Of a stretch of DNA of 64,000 nt, positions 16,881 to 26,163 are shown one piece after another (the first letter of the stretch is position 1; the number at the start of each line of letters is the position of its first letter). The notes beneath the pieces are model-generated. The model was not told where the DNA came from and ran no database searches. It worked only from the letters and a program-made list of their open reading frames with translations. Both the position numbers and the translations under genes were made by a program. Source of the DNA: Glaciecola siphonariae (GTDB lineage Bacteria; Pseudomonadota; Gammaproteobacteria; Enterobacterales; Alteromonadaceae); contig NZ_JBHSGU010000002.1 in the NCBI RefSeq assembly GCF_042652645.1, forward strand, positions 744,001 to 808,000, in the 5' to 3' direction.

Positions 16881-19800
16881 TTAATATTCTGCGATTTTGT
16901 TCATGATACGCTTTAAAGAAATCGGATATTTTGTTCCAAGCTGTTGCGCGAACAACGACACCCTTAATTCCTCTATCATCCAGCGTATTTCCTCAATTTC
17001 ATCGGTATTCTGATGTTTATTTTTGAAGTCAGATTTTAAGCTTGCAAAGGCCGCCTCCGCCTTATCAATTTCAATCTGATTTATACAATCGCGATTACTG
17101 TCTACCTTTAATTTTTCACTTCGATGCAGTAATGCTTTTAAATAACGGTTCCAATCAGCGAGTCGCTGTTCACCGACTTCATAAACAAAGCCTTTAAATA
17201 CTAGGGTGCTTAAGTGCCCATGAATATGCTTTACGTTGTTTATCATATTCAATGGAATATTGCCTTTGGTCTGCTTGCTAATTTGATTGGCCACTGCCAA
17301 GCCCTGCTCCACCTGTTGAGCAATAAGCAAGGCTCTATCATTAATGTTGGCGCGCACCTTATCACAAAGCGCTTTAAAATTAGCTTGATCGCGCACCTCT
17401 TTTGCGGTGCCGTTCTCAGTCACAAGTGCGTCGATACTGGCCAGTATAATATCGTCTATCAGCGGCTTTATTTGACCAAAGGGGTTAAAATACAGGCTGA
17501 GCTTTGCCTTATTTGGCAGTTTCTCCTGCAAAAACTTAACGGGCGACGGCACGTTCATTTTTATCAATTCATACAAGCCGCGCTGATGCGCTTTGTCAGC
17601 AGTAGCCGGGTTGTCAATCAGAGCTAATTTCACTTTGTTACGTTCATATACCAAGGCCGGAAACGCTTTTACTTCATAACCTGCCTGTTTCTGCGTAAAT
17701 TGCTCGGGCAAATCGCCAAAGTCCCACTGCGTAACATCATCACGCTCTAACTGGGGCGTTGCTACCTTTTCAATCGTACTTTTCAGCTCACTTTTCAGCG
17801 ATGCTTTAAGGCTGTTTAATGACTTACCTGAACCAAGGTGTTTGCCGTTTGCGTCCTCAATAATGAAATTAAAACGAAGATGCGTTGGCAAACTTTCTGA
17901 GTCGAAGTCTTGCGGCTCTACTTTTATGCCCGACATTTTAAACAAACGCATCGACAGAGCGTCAGTGAGGCTTATGGGCGCATCGCTGTCTTGCACGGCA
18001 ACCATTCCCTCTAGCGCCGCTTTTGCATAATCAGGTGCTGGCACAAAATTTCGCCTCAAACGCTTGGGCAAAGATTTTATTAACTGAGTCACGAGTTCTA
18101 AGCGCATCCCTGGCACCAAGTAATCAAAACCATGGTCATGCACTTGGTTTAACAAACCTAAGGGAATGTGGATCGCCACTCCGTCAAGAGTTTGGTGAGG
18201 CTCAAAATGATAGCTCAGAGGCAGGTGAAAGTTGCCCTGATGCCACGTATCTGGAAAGTCGCTAGCAGACACCTCATTTGGATCGCGCTTTAACAGCGCC
18301 TCATAACTGAATTTGAGTAAATCAGGCGATTTTCGCGCGGTGTTTTGCCACCATTTTTTAAAAGCCGCTTCGCTGTTGATGTCTTCCGGCACATGTTGAG
18401 CATAAAACTCACACAGCATGTCTTCGTCAATCAAAATATCGCGGCGGCGGGCCTTTTTTTCGAGCAATTCAACCTGTTCAACTTGCTGTTGATTGTAGCG
18501 CAAGAACTCATAATTAAGATTAGTCTGCCCCTGCACGAGCCCCTCTCGTATGAACATCTCCCGGCAAAGATGAGGGTCAACCTTGCTATACTGACATATT
18601 CGCCGTGTAACAATGGGTAAGCCAAACAAGGTAATCGTTTGGTACGCTAATACCGCGCCCCGTTTTTTACTCCAATGCGGTTCAGCGTAGCTATGTTTAG
18701 CAAGATGCTCACTTAAAGGCTCTAGCCATTTCACATCAATTTTTGCCACCGAGCGTGCAAATAATCGTGATGTTTCTACCAATTCGGATGCCATCAGCCA
18801 CTTAGGCTGTGTTTTTGCCACGTTAGATCCAGGAAAAATCATAAACTGCGTATTACGACTTCCTAAGTATTGGCGGTTTGCATCTTTTAAGCCTAATTGC
18901 GACAGCAAGCCCACAGCGATGGCGGTGTGAATGGCTTGATAGTCTGCGGGGGTGCTATTGATACGAAGGTTCACCGAAACCAAGGACTGTTTGATTTGAC
19001 TAACGATGTCTTGCCATTCTCGCATGCGCTGAAAATGAATAAAGTGTTGCTTACACCACTTTCTCAGTTGACTGTTACTAAGGGATTTTTGCTGGGTTTT
19101 AAAGGCTTCCCACAAATTGAGCAGACTTATAAAGTCTGAGTCTTTGTCGGCAAATTCACTGTGCGCTTGGTCTGCTTGCTGCTGTTTATCTTGAGGTCGC
19201 TCGCGTGGGTCTTGTACCGATAAACCTGAGGTGATCACAATCAGCTCATACACAGCGTCCACAACACCTGCGTGAATAATCATTCTTGCATAGCGTGGGT
19301 CGAGGGGCAGAGGCGACATTTGACGGCCGATTTTGGTTAGGCGTAACCGCCCTCGGTCTCGTTCTACGGCTTGTAGTTCTTCAAGGAGCTTTACGCCATC
19401 ATTTATGTTTTTATCATCTGGCGCCTGCACAAAGGGGAAGCGATTTATTTCACCTAGCCCCAGAGCGAGCATCTGAATGATCACGCTCGATAGATGCGTA
19501 CGCACAATTTCTGGGTCTGTAAATTCTGGTCGCGATTGATAGTCTTGTTCGGTGTATAGTCGAATACAAATACCGTCTGATACGCGCCCACAACGCCCCG
19601 CTCGTTGATTTGCGGATGCTTGCGAAATAGGTTCAATGGGCAGGCGTTGAATTTTGCTTCGCTGGGAATAACGCGATATTCTTGCCACGCCAGTATCGAC
19701 CACGTACTTAATCCCCGGCACAGTCAATGAGGTTTCTGCTACATTGGTTGCCAATACAATTCGTCTGCCGCTATGAGAACTAAAAATACGATTTTGTTCA

Positions 19801-20771
19801 CTGGCTGACAATCGAGCATAAAGCGGCACTATTTCTGTGTTGCGATATTGACGCCTCGCTAGGCTGTCTTGCGCATCTTTGATGTCGCGCTCGCCGCTCA
19901 GAAACACCAATATATCGCCAGATGATTCTCGCATCAATTCGTCTACGGCATCGCTTAGCATTTGAGCGCTGTCGCCCTCTTCCTTGTCGGTGCCTCCGTA
20001 GTCTACCGGGTCTTTGTATCGAATCTCTACCGGAAAAGTACGCCCGCTTACTTCGATAATTGGCGCATCATTAAAGTGTTTCGAAAAACGTTCAGGGTCG
20101 ATGGTAGCCGATGTAATGATGAGTTTTAAATCAGGTCGTTTGGGCAACAGTTGCTTTAAATAGCCCAACAGAAAATCGATGTTCAGGCTGCGTTCATGCG
20201 CCTCATCAATAATAATGGTGTCGTATTGATTCAAGTAGCGGTCTTGCTGAATTTCAGCCAACAATATGCCGTCGGTCATGAGTTTTACTAGGCTTGTATC
20301 ACCAACTTGGTCGCTAAAGCGCACTTTAAAGCCCACTGCTTGCCCAATTTCAGTGTCTAGTTCTTCAGCAATCCTGCTCGCAACACTTCGCGCAGCAAGG
20401 CGTCTAGGCTGCGTATGGCCGATGAATCCGGCCACTCCGCGCCCTAGCTCCAAGCACATCTTAGGAATTTGTGTCGTTTTTCCAGACCCGGTTTCCCCAG
20501 CAATAATGACTACCTGATGCTTATCAATCAGCGCTTTGATATCGTCTTTTTTCTGCGCAACCGGTAAATCAGGATAGTGAATACGAGGAAGAGCGGATGC
20601 TCTTTGCTCCCTGAGATGCGCAGATGCAGTAATATCATTGGTAAGTTGTGCTAACTTATCATGCTTTACTTGCTTATCTTTAACACGCTCAATGTCGTGC
20701 AAGCGGCGCTTAAAAGTGAATTGATGCTTTTGTAGACAGCGTTTTATCGCAATATCTAAATTCAATGACAT
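16881..20771 (-). CDS. hrpA: ATP-dependent RNA helicase HrpA (DEAH box)
   Basis: HrpA is a DEAH/RHA helicase implicated in mRNA processing and rescue of stalled ribosomes. The 1296 residues compare with 1300 in E. coli. Motif I GETGSGKTT is at 92-100, motif II DEAH at 189-192, motif III SATID near 221-225, and motif VI QRAGRCGR near 390. HA2 and OB-fold domains follow, then the long HrpA-specific C-terminal DUF3418 region. The ATG at 20771 gives the standard start. The next gene upstream on the strand ends 57 bases away; no shared function is evident. Confidence 0.96.
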   Translation of the reverse strand: MSLNLDIAIKRCLQKHQFTFKRRLHDIERVKDKQVKHDKLAQLTNDITASAHLREQRASALPRIHYPDLPVAQKKDDIKALIDKHQVVIIAGETGSGKTTQIPKMCLELGRGVAGFIGHTQPRRLAARSVASRIAEELDTEIGQAVGFKVRFSDQVGDTSLVKLMTDGILLAEIQQDRYLNQYDTIIIDEAHERSLNIDFLLGYLKQLLPKRPDLKLIITSATIDPERFSKHFNDAPIIEVSGRTFPVEIRYKDPVDYGGTDKEEGDSAQMLSDAVDELMRESSGDILVFLSGERDIKDAQDSLARRQYRNTEIVPLYARLSASEQNRIFSSHSGRRIVLATNVAETSLTVPGIKYVVDTGVARISRYSQRSKIQRLPIEPISQASANQRAGRCGRVSDGICIRLYTEQDYQSRPEFTDPEIVRTHLSSVIIQMLALGLGEINRFPFVQAPDDKNINDGVKLLEELQAVERDRGRLRLTKIGRQMSPLPLDPRYARMIIHAGVVDAVYELIVITSGLSVQDPRERPQDKQQQADQAHSEFADKDSDFISLLNLWEAFKTQQKSLSNSQLRKWCKQHFIHFQRMREWQDIVSQIKQSLVSVNLRINSTPADYQAIHTAIAVGLLSQLGLKDANRQYLGSRNTQFMIFPGSNVAKTQPKWLMASELVETSRLFARSVAKIDVKWLEPLSEHLAKHSYAEPHWSKKRGAVLAYQTITLFGLPIVTRRICQYSKVDPHLCREMFIREGLVQGQTNLNYEFLRYNQQQVEQVELLEKKARRRDILIDEDMLCEFYAQHVPEDINSEAAFKKWWQNTARKSPDLLKFSYEALLKRDPNEVSASDFPDTWHQGNFHLPLSYHFEPHQTLDGVAIHIPLGLLNQVHDHGFDYLVPGMRLELVTQLIKSLPKRLRRNFVPAPDYAKAALEGMVAVQDSDAPISLTDALSMRLFKMSGIKVEPQDFDSESLPTHLRFNFIIEDANGKHLGSGKSLNSLKASLKSELKSTIEKVATPQLERDDVTQWDFGDLPEQFTQKQAGYEVKAFPALVYERNKVKLALIDNPATADKAHQRGLYELIKMNVPSPVKFLQEKLPNKAKLSLYFNPFGQIKPLIDDIILASIDALVTENGTAKEVRDQANFKALCDKVRANINDRALLIAQQVEQGLAVANQISKQTKGNIPLNMINNVKHIHGHLSTLVFKGFVYEVGEQRLADWNRYLKALLHRSEKLKVDSNRDCINQIEIDKAEAAFASLKSDFKNKHQNTDEIEEIRWMIEELRVSLFAQQLGTKYPISLKRIMNKIAEY

Positions 20772-20828
20772 GTTATCTATAGTCGTCCGCTTTAAAAATA
20801 TACGTTGTGATGGTGCGATGCCCTAAAG

Positions 20829-21923
20829 CTACTCGTCTTTGTAGATAAGTACGGTTTTATTGCCGTTTGTATCAATACTGCCTCTGTACATGCCCTCTGA
20901 ATTAAACGGCATGGCGATGTTGCCTGCGGCATCAATGGCAATCACGCCGCCGTCACCACCGGCTGGCAGTAGTACGCCATGAATAACCGTGTTGGCAGCA
21001 GTTTCTAAACTTAGCCCTTGGTATTTCATGCGGGCACAGATATCTGCCGCCACATTGTAGCGAATAAAATATTCACCATGGCCGGTCGCCGATACCGCGC
21101 ACGAACGGTTGTCTGCGTAAGTACCTGCGCCAATGATCGGAGAATCACCAACACGACCATACCGTTTGGCTGTCATGCCGCCGGTGGAGGTTCCGGCGGC
21201 GATGTTTCCGTTAGCATCAAGCACCACTACGCCCACAGTACCGAACTTAAAATCGTTAAATTCAGCATTATCTAAAAAAGCATTTTTGTTCTCATTTTCA
21301 TCAATGCGTTTTTTGGCGCGTTGAAGCGCCTCTAGTCTGCGCTGGGTATTAAACACTGAGTTATCGACCGGTACTAGTCCCTGCTCATCCGCAAACTGTT
21401 CTGCTCCCTTTCCAGATAGCATCACGTGTACTGAATTCTCGAGCACTAAGCGCGCCGCTTTTATTGGATTTTTAACATTAGTGACGCTTGATATTGCGCC
21501 AGCCTGTAGCGTATCTCCACGCATCACTGATGCGTCGAGTTCGTGCATGCCATCATAGGTGTAAACAGCCCCGATACCTGCATTGAACAAAGGAGAGTCT
21601 TCTAAATACACGATGGCGGCTTCAATCGCATCTAAACCATCATTGCCTGCTTTCAACTGCGCATAACCTAAGTCGAGCGCAGCAGAAATAGCATTTTTAT
21701 AAGCAGCCTCTTGTTCTTCGGTTAAATTCGCGCGAGTGATTGTGCCTGCGCCGCCATGGATGGCAATCGCAATTTTATTTTGAACGTTGGTTTGTGCCAC
21801 AGCCATCGTTGTTAAGCTAGATGCTGCCAAACACATCAGCCCAAGCAGATAACACGGGCGGTAAATATGGGTGTAAAAAGAGCGAGACCGAAGAGCATTT
21901 GAAGACGTGCGACTTATAAACAT
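20829..21923 (-). CDS. Secreted isoaspartyl peptidase / type III L-asparaginase (Ntn hydrolase)
   Basis: The enzyme removes isoaspartyl residues from dipeptides and may hydrolyse L-asparagine. It is made as a precursor that cleaves itself before the catalytic threonine. The 364-residue chain carries an N-terminal signal sequence (hydrophobic YLLGLMCLAASSL, cleavage near AVAQ), IAIAIHGGAGT at the start of the alpha chain, and the autocleavage site FGTVGVVV with T229 as nucleophile. Downstream are STGGMTAKRYGRVGDSPIIGAGTYAD and the TGHGEYFIR substrate motif. Periplasmic export distinguishes it from the cytoplasmic E. coli IaaA. Confidence 0.92.
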   Translation of the reverse strand: MFISRTSSNALRSRSFYTHIYRPCYLLGLMCLAASSLTTMAVAQTNVQNKIAIAIHGGAGTITRANLTEEQEAAYKNAISAALDLGYAQLKAGNDGLDAIEAAIVYLEDSPLFNAGIGAVYTYDGMHELDASVMRGDTLQAGAISSVTNVKNPIKAARLVLENSVHVMLSGKGAEQFADEQGLVPVDNSVFNTQRRLEALQRAKKRIDENENKNAFLDNAEFNDFKFGTVGVVVLDANGNIAAGTSTGGMTAKRYGRVGDSPIIGAGTYADNRSCAVSATGHGEYFIRYNVAADICARMKYQGLSLETAANTVIHGVLLPAGGDGGVIAIDAAGNIAMPFNSEGMYRGSIDTNGNKTVLIYKDE

Positions 21924-22092
21924 ACCGATTTATCCTGTTAAAATTACGATGACTGACGCTATGTCTGCCCACTGAAAAAAACACACAAGCGGGCTTAGCC
22001 ATATCATTGTTGGATACAGTATGTTGAATCGTTAAAAATGTCTAGGTTCGCCTATCCCTTCTGATAGCAAATCTCTTACAAAACTGTCGGTC

Positions 22093-22344
22093 TTATCGAC
22101 GCGATGCAATCGCTTGCCACTTACCTAGCTCTAACTGCGGAGCAACCGAAGACAAAACGTGATGCTTAAAAGCGTCGAAGTCGTTGAACTCAAAATCGTT
22201 TCGGATACTGAGTTCATTATAGATTAAACGCAGTTTGCGCATTGAAAAAAACGGGACTACTTGTGCGTAGCCATGTGTAAATGTGGGATGAGGTGAGGTG
22301 TACGCATGCAATAACGCCGCTTCACCGTGATTAGATTCTCTCAT
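22093..22344 (-). CDS. Small protein of unknown function (83 aa)
   Basis: I do not recognise a family. The ATG at 22344 has a strong ribosome site (AAGGAAAGG, five bases from the ATG), which argues for translation. The protein is soluble and mixed, with an aromatic-rich centre (HGYAQVVPFFSMRKLRLIYNEL) followed by an acidic/aromatic stretch (DFEFNDFDAFKHHV). It has no membrane segment or cysteine motif. It lies upstream of the secreted peptidase on the same strand with a 169-bp gap, and is divergent from sbcB. Confidence 0.55.
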   Translation of the reverse strand: MRESNHGEAALLHAYTSPHPTFTHGYAQVVPFFSMRKLRLIYNELSIRNDFEFNDFDAFKHHVLSSVAPQLELGKWQAIASRR

Positions 22345-22752
22345 AAGGACCTTTCCTTACTCGTCAAACACAGTACAAGCTTATCGCTTATATGCAGCTT
22401 AGATTTAGCATTAGAAGTTATAAAAACTCTGTTTTATATACTATAAATGAAGTTGATTTTTTCAATGCCAAGCCGCGTTTTGACTGCGGCTTTGCGTCAA
22501 TCTTTTGACTAAGGTGCGATTGAATAATTTAGTCTAAAAACCAGCGTTTGAGGGGCAAATGGGAATAAATTGTGAAAACAATCTCTTAGCCATTATCGAT
22601 TTTGCAGGTCTTTGTTTCAAATAACATTCTTTGATTTAAGGGCAGAGTCAAAAATTAAGCATTGATTGCGCTCTTGGCGCTCTATACACTTGCGCGTAAC
22701 AAATATAACGTCTAGGCAACGACTCGCGCTTACACATTGGTCAAGGAATACT
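22345..22752. other. Intergenic region between the 83-aa gene and sbcB
   Basis: This 408-bp AT-rich divergent spacer holds no convincing ORF. A 7-bp GC stem (AAGCCGC 22470-22476 with GCGGCTT 22486-22492) without a T-run is the only clear structure. The sbcB frame is open from 22666, but the conserved protein begins at 22753. No promoter can be called with confidence. Confidence 0.5.
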
Positions 22753-24171
22753 ATGGCTGCAAGCATTTTATGGCATGATTATGAAACTTGGGGAGTCAAT
22801 CCGAAGCACGATTTTCCGGTGCAGTTTGCTGCCATCCGCACCGATCTTGATTTGAACGTAATAGATAAGCCCATCAATTATTTCTGTCAAATACCGAATG
22901 ACTATCTTCCCCACCCTCAAGCCTGCTTGGTTACCGGTATTACGCCGCAACAAAGCCTCAGAGACGGTTTTATTGAATGTGAGTTTGCCAGCAAAGTGCT
23001 GCAGCATATTAAACATCCCGAAACTTGCACAGCTGGTTATAACAGCATCAAGTTTGATGAAGAGGTCACCCGAAATTTACTCTATCGTAATTTTTACTCT
23101 GTGTATGAACGTGAGTATGAAAATGGCAACTCTCGTTGGGACATTATTGATTTAGTTCGGGCAGCCTATGCACTCAGACCTGAGGGCATAAACTGGTCTT
23201 ATTACGAAAATGGTAAACCTTGCTTTAAACTTGAAGTGCTGAGTCAGGAAAACGGCTTAGAGCATGAGTCTGCCCATGATGCACTAAGCGACGTCTACGC
23301 AACTATTGCTGTAGCAAAGTTAATCAAACAAAAACAACCCAAACTGTATGATTACTACTGGCAGTTAAGAGACAAACGCAAAGTGCTTGCAGAAATTGAC
23401 GTGGTCAATCAAACACCCTTTTTACACATTTCAGGCTATATCAACAGCATACATGGTTGCTGCGCTTGGCTGATGCCTATATGTCAGCACCCGGTCAACA
23501 AGAACGTCATCATTGCAGTAAACTTGGCAAAAGATATTGATGGCTTGGCTTCATTGTCACTTGATGACTTAGATGATGACGGTTTTATTGAGCAACTTTA
23601 CCAAAACAAACAGTTGCCATTGATGCAAATATCTATCAACAAAGTGCCGTTTGTCGCCCACGCTAAAACACTCACCGAAGAGAATGCCAATCGTTTGAAC
23701 ATTGACCGCGAAGGGTGCTTGGCAAATTATCGCCGCCTAAAACAAATGAGCGACCTTGCTGCAAAATGTGAACGTCTGAGTCAACGCAGCTTTGCAGACT
23801 CAAGCGATTTAGATATAGATGCCCAACTCTATACTAGAGAATTCCCAAGTCCTGCCGATAAGCAGTTGATGAACCAAATACGAGACACTGATCCAGAAGC
23901 ACTCAGTAGCTTGTATCAACAGCTAGAAAGCTCCCTATACAAGCGGCAGCTTTTTCGTTATTTAGGTCGTAACTTTCCTGATTTAATGAACGAACAGCAG
24001 TTGAATAATTGGCAAATGCATCGAAGAGAACGATTTGTTCACGGTGCGAGCGGTTATTTATCAATGGCGTCTTATCAACAGCAAATTGAGATGCTAGTGC
24101 AACAACACGCTCAAGATACAAAGAAAATGGCGCTGTTGAAGCAACTTGAGCTATACGCGAGCGGCCTGTAA
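22753..24171 (+). CDS. sbcB: Exodeoxyribonuclease I
   Basis: ExoI digests single-stranded DNA 3' to 5' and takes part in recombination and mismatch repair. From ATG 22753 (with AAGGA seven bases ahead) the protein has 472 residues, against 475 in E. coli. The DEDDh motifs are present: D9 and E11 in LWHDYETWGVNP, GYNSIKFDEEV for ExoII, and HESAHDALSDVYAT for ExoIII. SH3-like and C-terminal ExoI domains follow. fapA-like starts 26 bases downstream on the same strand. Confidence 0.96.
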   Translation: MAASILWHDYETWGVNPKHDFPVQFAAIRTDLDLNVIDKPINYFCQIPNDYLPHPQACLVTGITPQQSLRDGFIECEFASKVLQHIKHPETCTAGYNSIKFDEEVTRNLLYRNFYSVYEREYENGNSRWDIIDLVRAAYALRPEGINWSYYENGKPCFKLEVLSQENGLEHESAHDALSDVYATIAVAKLIKQKQPKLYDYYWQLRDKRKVLAEIDVVNQTPFLHISGYINSIHGCCAWLMPICQHPVNKNVIIAVNLAKDIDGLASLSLDDLDDDGFIEQLYQNKQLPLMQISINKVPFVAHAKTLTEENANRLNIDREGCLANYRRLKQMSDLAAKCERLSQRSFADSSDLDIDAQLYTREFPSPADKQLMNQIRDTDPEALSSLYQQLESSLYKRQLFRYLGRNFPDLMNEQQLNNWQMHRRERFVHGASGYLSMASYQQQIEMLVQQHAQDTKKMALLKQLELYASGL

Positions 24172-24197
24172 CGAAAAGATAGGAATACGACAAAGCG

Positions 24198-25844
24198 ATG
24201 AGCGGCATTAGTTTTTTTACAAAGGCAGATACCAACGAGCTGATAGCAAGCATCGATCCCTTGTTATGGGAGGGCGTATGTAGCGAAGAGATCATTGCTG
24301 CCCATGCAAGAGAAGCAGGCTATACAGGCTATGCGTTTAATGCCGGTGAAATCGTACACCTTTCAAAGGTCATTATTGATGCTAAGAACAGCGGCAATAT
24401 GGACGTCATCGAACATAGCGTTGCGGTGGAGCCTGAATCTAGTGCTACCATCAGCTTAGCAACCGACCAAATGTCTGCCAGCCTGACTGTTGTCGCAAAT
24501 CCCGACGCCCCCCAGGCTACTTATCAAGAAATTAAAGCGCTGCTGCATCGCAAAGGAATTGTTCGCGGCATCAGCAAAAAACGCATTCAACATTTGCTCA
24601 ACAGTGCACTTGAAGGTGACGCTGGAAAAGAATATACCGACGTCATCGCCATTGGGCTTCCGCCCAGAGACGGCAAACCCTCTCGCGTTGTCCCCTTAGT
24701 ACCCAACGCACTTGACCGTATACTGCGCCCGCAAGAATCAGGGGACGACAAGGTAGATATGCGTAATTTAGGCGACGTGCTTTGCGTGAGCGCAAATAAA
24801 CCGGTCGCAAAACGAATATCTCCCTCAAAAGGTCGTATTGGTTACACAGTAACCAATAAACCCCTCAGCCCCAATAAGGGTGAATGGCAAGAAGTAAAAC
24901 TGGGCAATAACACGCAACTTGCAGAGCACGACGAAAACCTAATATTGTCATCACTTGCAGGTCAGCCTAAGTTTGAAAATAATGTCATGACCATTGACGA
25001 TACTTTTGTGACCAAAGGCGTGAATGTCGGAACAGGTAATGTCAACTATGAAGGCGCGGTAATTGTTAACGGCGATGTTACCGAAAACATGCAAATCATT
25101 GCTCAGGGTGACGTTACGATTAACGGCTTTGTGGAATCAGCCTACATCAAAGCTGGCGGCGACATCATTATTACCCAAGGCGCTACAGGCAAAATGAACG
25201 ATGAAGACTGTCGCCTGATTGCCGATGGCAGCGTATTTATTCAACACGGACAAGGCTTGGACGTTAGCACCGGTAAAGACCTGAACGTTAAACGGCAGCT
25301 CGCCTACTCGCGCGTATTATGCAAAGGTCATTTATACGTTGGCGACCCCGACAATCCAACGGGCAATCTTTTTGCCAGTAAAATCACCGCCTATAACAGT
25401 GTGCGTGCAGGGAGTGTGGGGGCAGTTTCTGGCAGCTCACTAGAAATTGATTATTCTGATGCATACAACGGCCTAATTAAGCGTTTAGACGCTATTTCAG
25501 AGCTTTTAGATGGTTTAGCGTCGGTCAATGCCGACCATGAGATTAAACTCAGCAAAATGAACGCAAAAGAGTTTCCAAAATACTTGCACAAAAAGCTACG
25601 CAAACTTGATAAAACCATCGGCAAAGAGCGCTCATTGCTGACGTGGCTTCGCAAAGTACAAGGCGATTTGGAGCAAGCCAAAAAAGACTTTGAAAATAAT
25701 GCACGCGTTATTGCCAACAAAGAGCTCTTTCCGGGGGTTGTGGTGAGGCTAAATAAGCGTATTTTCCGCCAACAAAAAGAAACCATGAAATCACGCATTG
25801 TGCTGGTAGGCGGGAACTGGGAATACCAACCCATCATCAAATAA
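24198..25844 (+). CDS. FapA family (DUF342) polymer-forming protein
   Basis: The 548-residue protein has an N-terminal domain, a central run of short glycine-hinged beta-strand repeats (about residues 275-420, e.g. GNVNYEGAVIVNGDVTENM, IIAQGDVTINGFVESA, IKAGGDIIITQGATGK) that form the right-handed beta-helix typical of FapA/DUF342, and a C-terminal coiled coil (about 425-520). In vibrios, FapA has been linked to polar flagellum assembly under glucose control. No flagellar gene is next to it here, so a flagellar role is unproven. It ends just before the nested palindrome. Confidence 0.85.
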   Translation: MSGISFFTKADTNELIASIDPLLWEGVCSEEIIAAHAREAGYTGYAFNAGEIVHLSKVIIDAKNSGNMDVIEHSVAVEPESSATISLATDQMSASLTVVANPDAPQATYQEIKALLHRKGIVRGISKKRIQHLLNSALEGDAGKEYTDVIAIGLPPRDGKPSRVVPLVPNALDRILRPQESGDDKVDMRNLGDVLCVSANKPVAKRISPSKGRIGYTVTNKPLSPNKGEWQEVKLGNNTQLAEHDENLILSSLAGQPKFENNVMTIDDTFVTKGVNVGTGNVNYEGAVIVNGDVTENMQIIAQGDVTINGFVESAYIKAGGDIIITQGATGKMNDEDCRLIADGSVFIQHGQGLDVSTGKDLNVKRQLAYSRVLCKGHLYVGDPDNPTGNLFASKITAYNSVRAGSVGAVSGSSLEIDYSDAYNGLIKRLDAISELLDGLASVNADHEIKLSKMNAKEFPKYLHKKLRKLDKTIGKERSLLTWLRKVQGDLEQAKKDFENNARVIANKELFPGVVVRLNKRIFRQQKETMKSRIVLVGGNWEYQPIIK

Positions 25845-25857
25845 GCCTTCATAATAG

Positions 25858-26053
25858 GTATGCTTGGACAGGTGCCGCGCATTAAAGAGTTAGAAGCACT
25901 TTACGAGCAGGGAGACTGCGTTTGAAAACGTCGAAATCATGGATGATTTCGCCGAGCGCCCATGGATGGGTTCACAGCGTTTTTCAAACGCAGTCTCCCT
26001 GCTCGTAGTTGCTATATCGATGCATTTAATGCGCGGCACCTGTCCAAGCATAC
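25858..26053. repeat. Nested 196-bp palindromic element (REP/MITE-like), with clover-like centre
   Basis: The outer arms are a perfect 29-bp inverted repeat (25858-25886 against 26025-26053). Inside, a 16/18-base unpaired stretch is followed by a second perfect 26-bp inverted repeat (25903-25928 against 25981-26006). The centre holds two further hairpins with GG loops: CGAAATCAT/ATGATTTCG (25932-25951) and CCCAT/ATGGG (25959-25970). Both carry the 8-mer CATGGATG. A single strand would fold into a long stem capped by two small arms. No direct target duplication is obvious. It may be a dispersed genomic repeat or a structured transcript end; copy number cannot be judged here. Confidence 0.9.
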
Positions 26054-26094
26054 TTGATACGATTTGGCGCTCAAATAATCCCTAGCGTATACGC

Positions 26095-26122
26095 AAAAAA
26101 AGCAGGCATCGCCTGCTTTTTT
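26095..26122. terminator. Bidirectional Rho-independent terminator after the thiolase gene
   Basis: A seven-A run, AGCAGGC, a 3-base loop, GCCTGCT and a six-T run form a symmetric terminator. It serves the thiolase gene (minus strand) and can stop transcripts coming from fapA-like. Confidence 0.92.
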
Positions 26123-26163
26123 GCTGTAAATATTTGTTATGAGTAAGGCATTGAAACAAACGC

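Larger units (their letters stand above)
25845..26163. other. Intergenic region with a long nested palindrome and a terminator
   Basis: This 319-bp spacer separates convergent fapA-like and thiolase genes. It contains only the 196-bp palindromic element (25858-26053) and the terminator at 26095-26122. There is no credible coding sequence. Confidence 0.85.

Noticed and set aside
25858..26053. The palindrome as a retron or CRISPR leader
   Set aside because: No reverse transcriptase or Cas gene is near and the flanks are ordinary housekeeping genes; it is listed instead as a repeat element.
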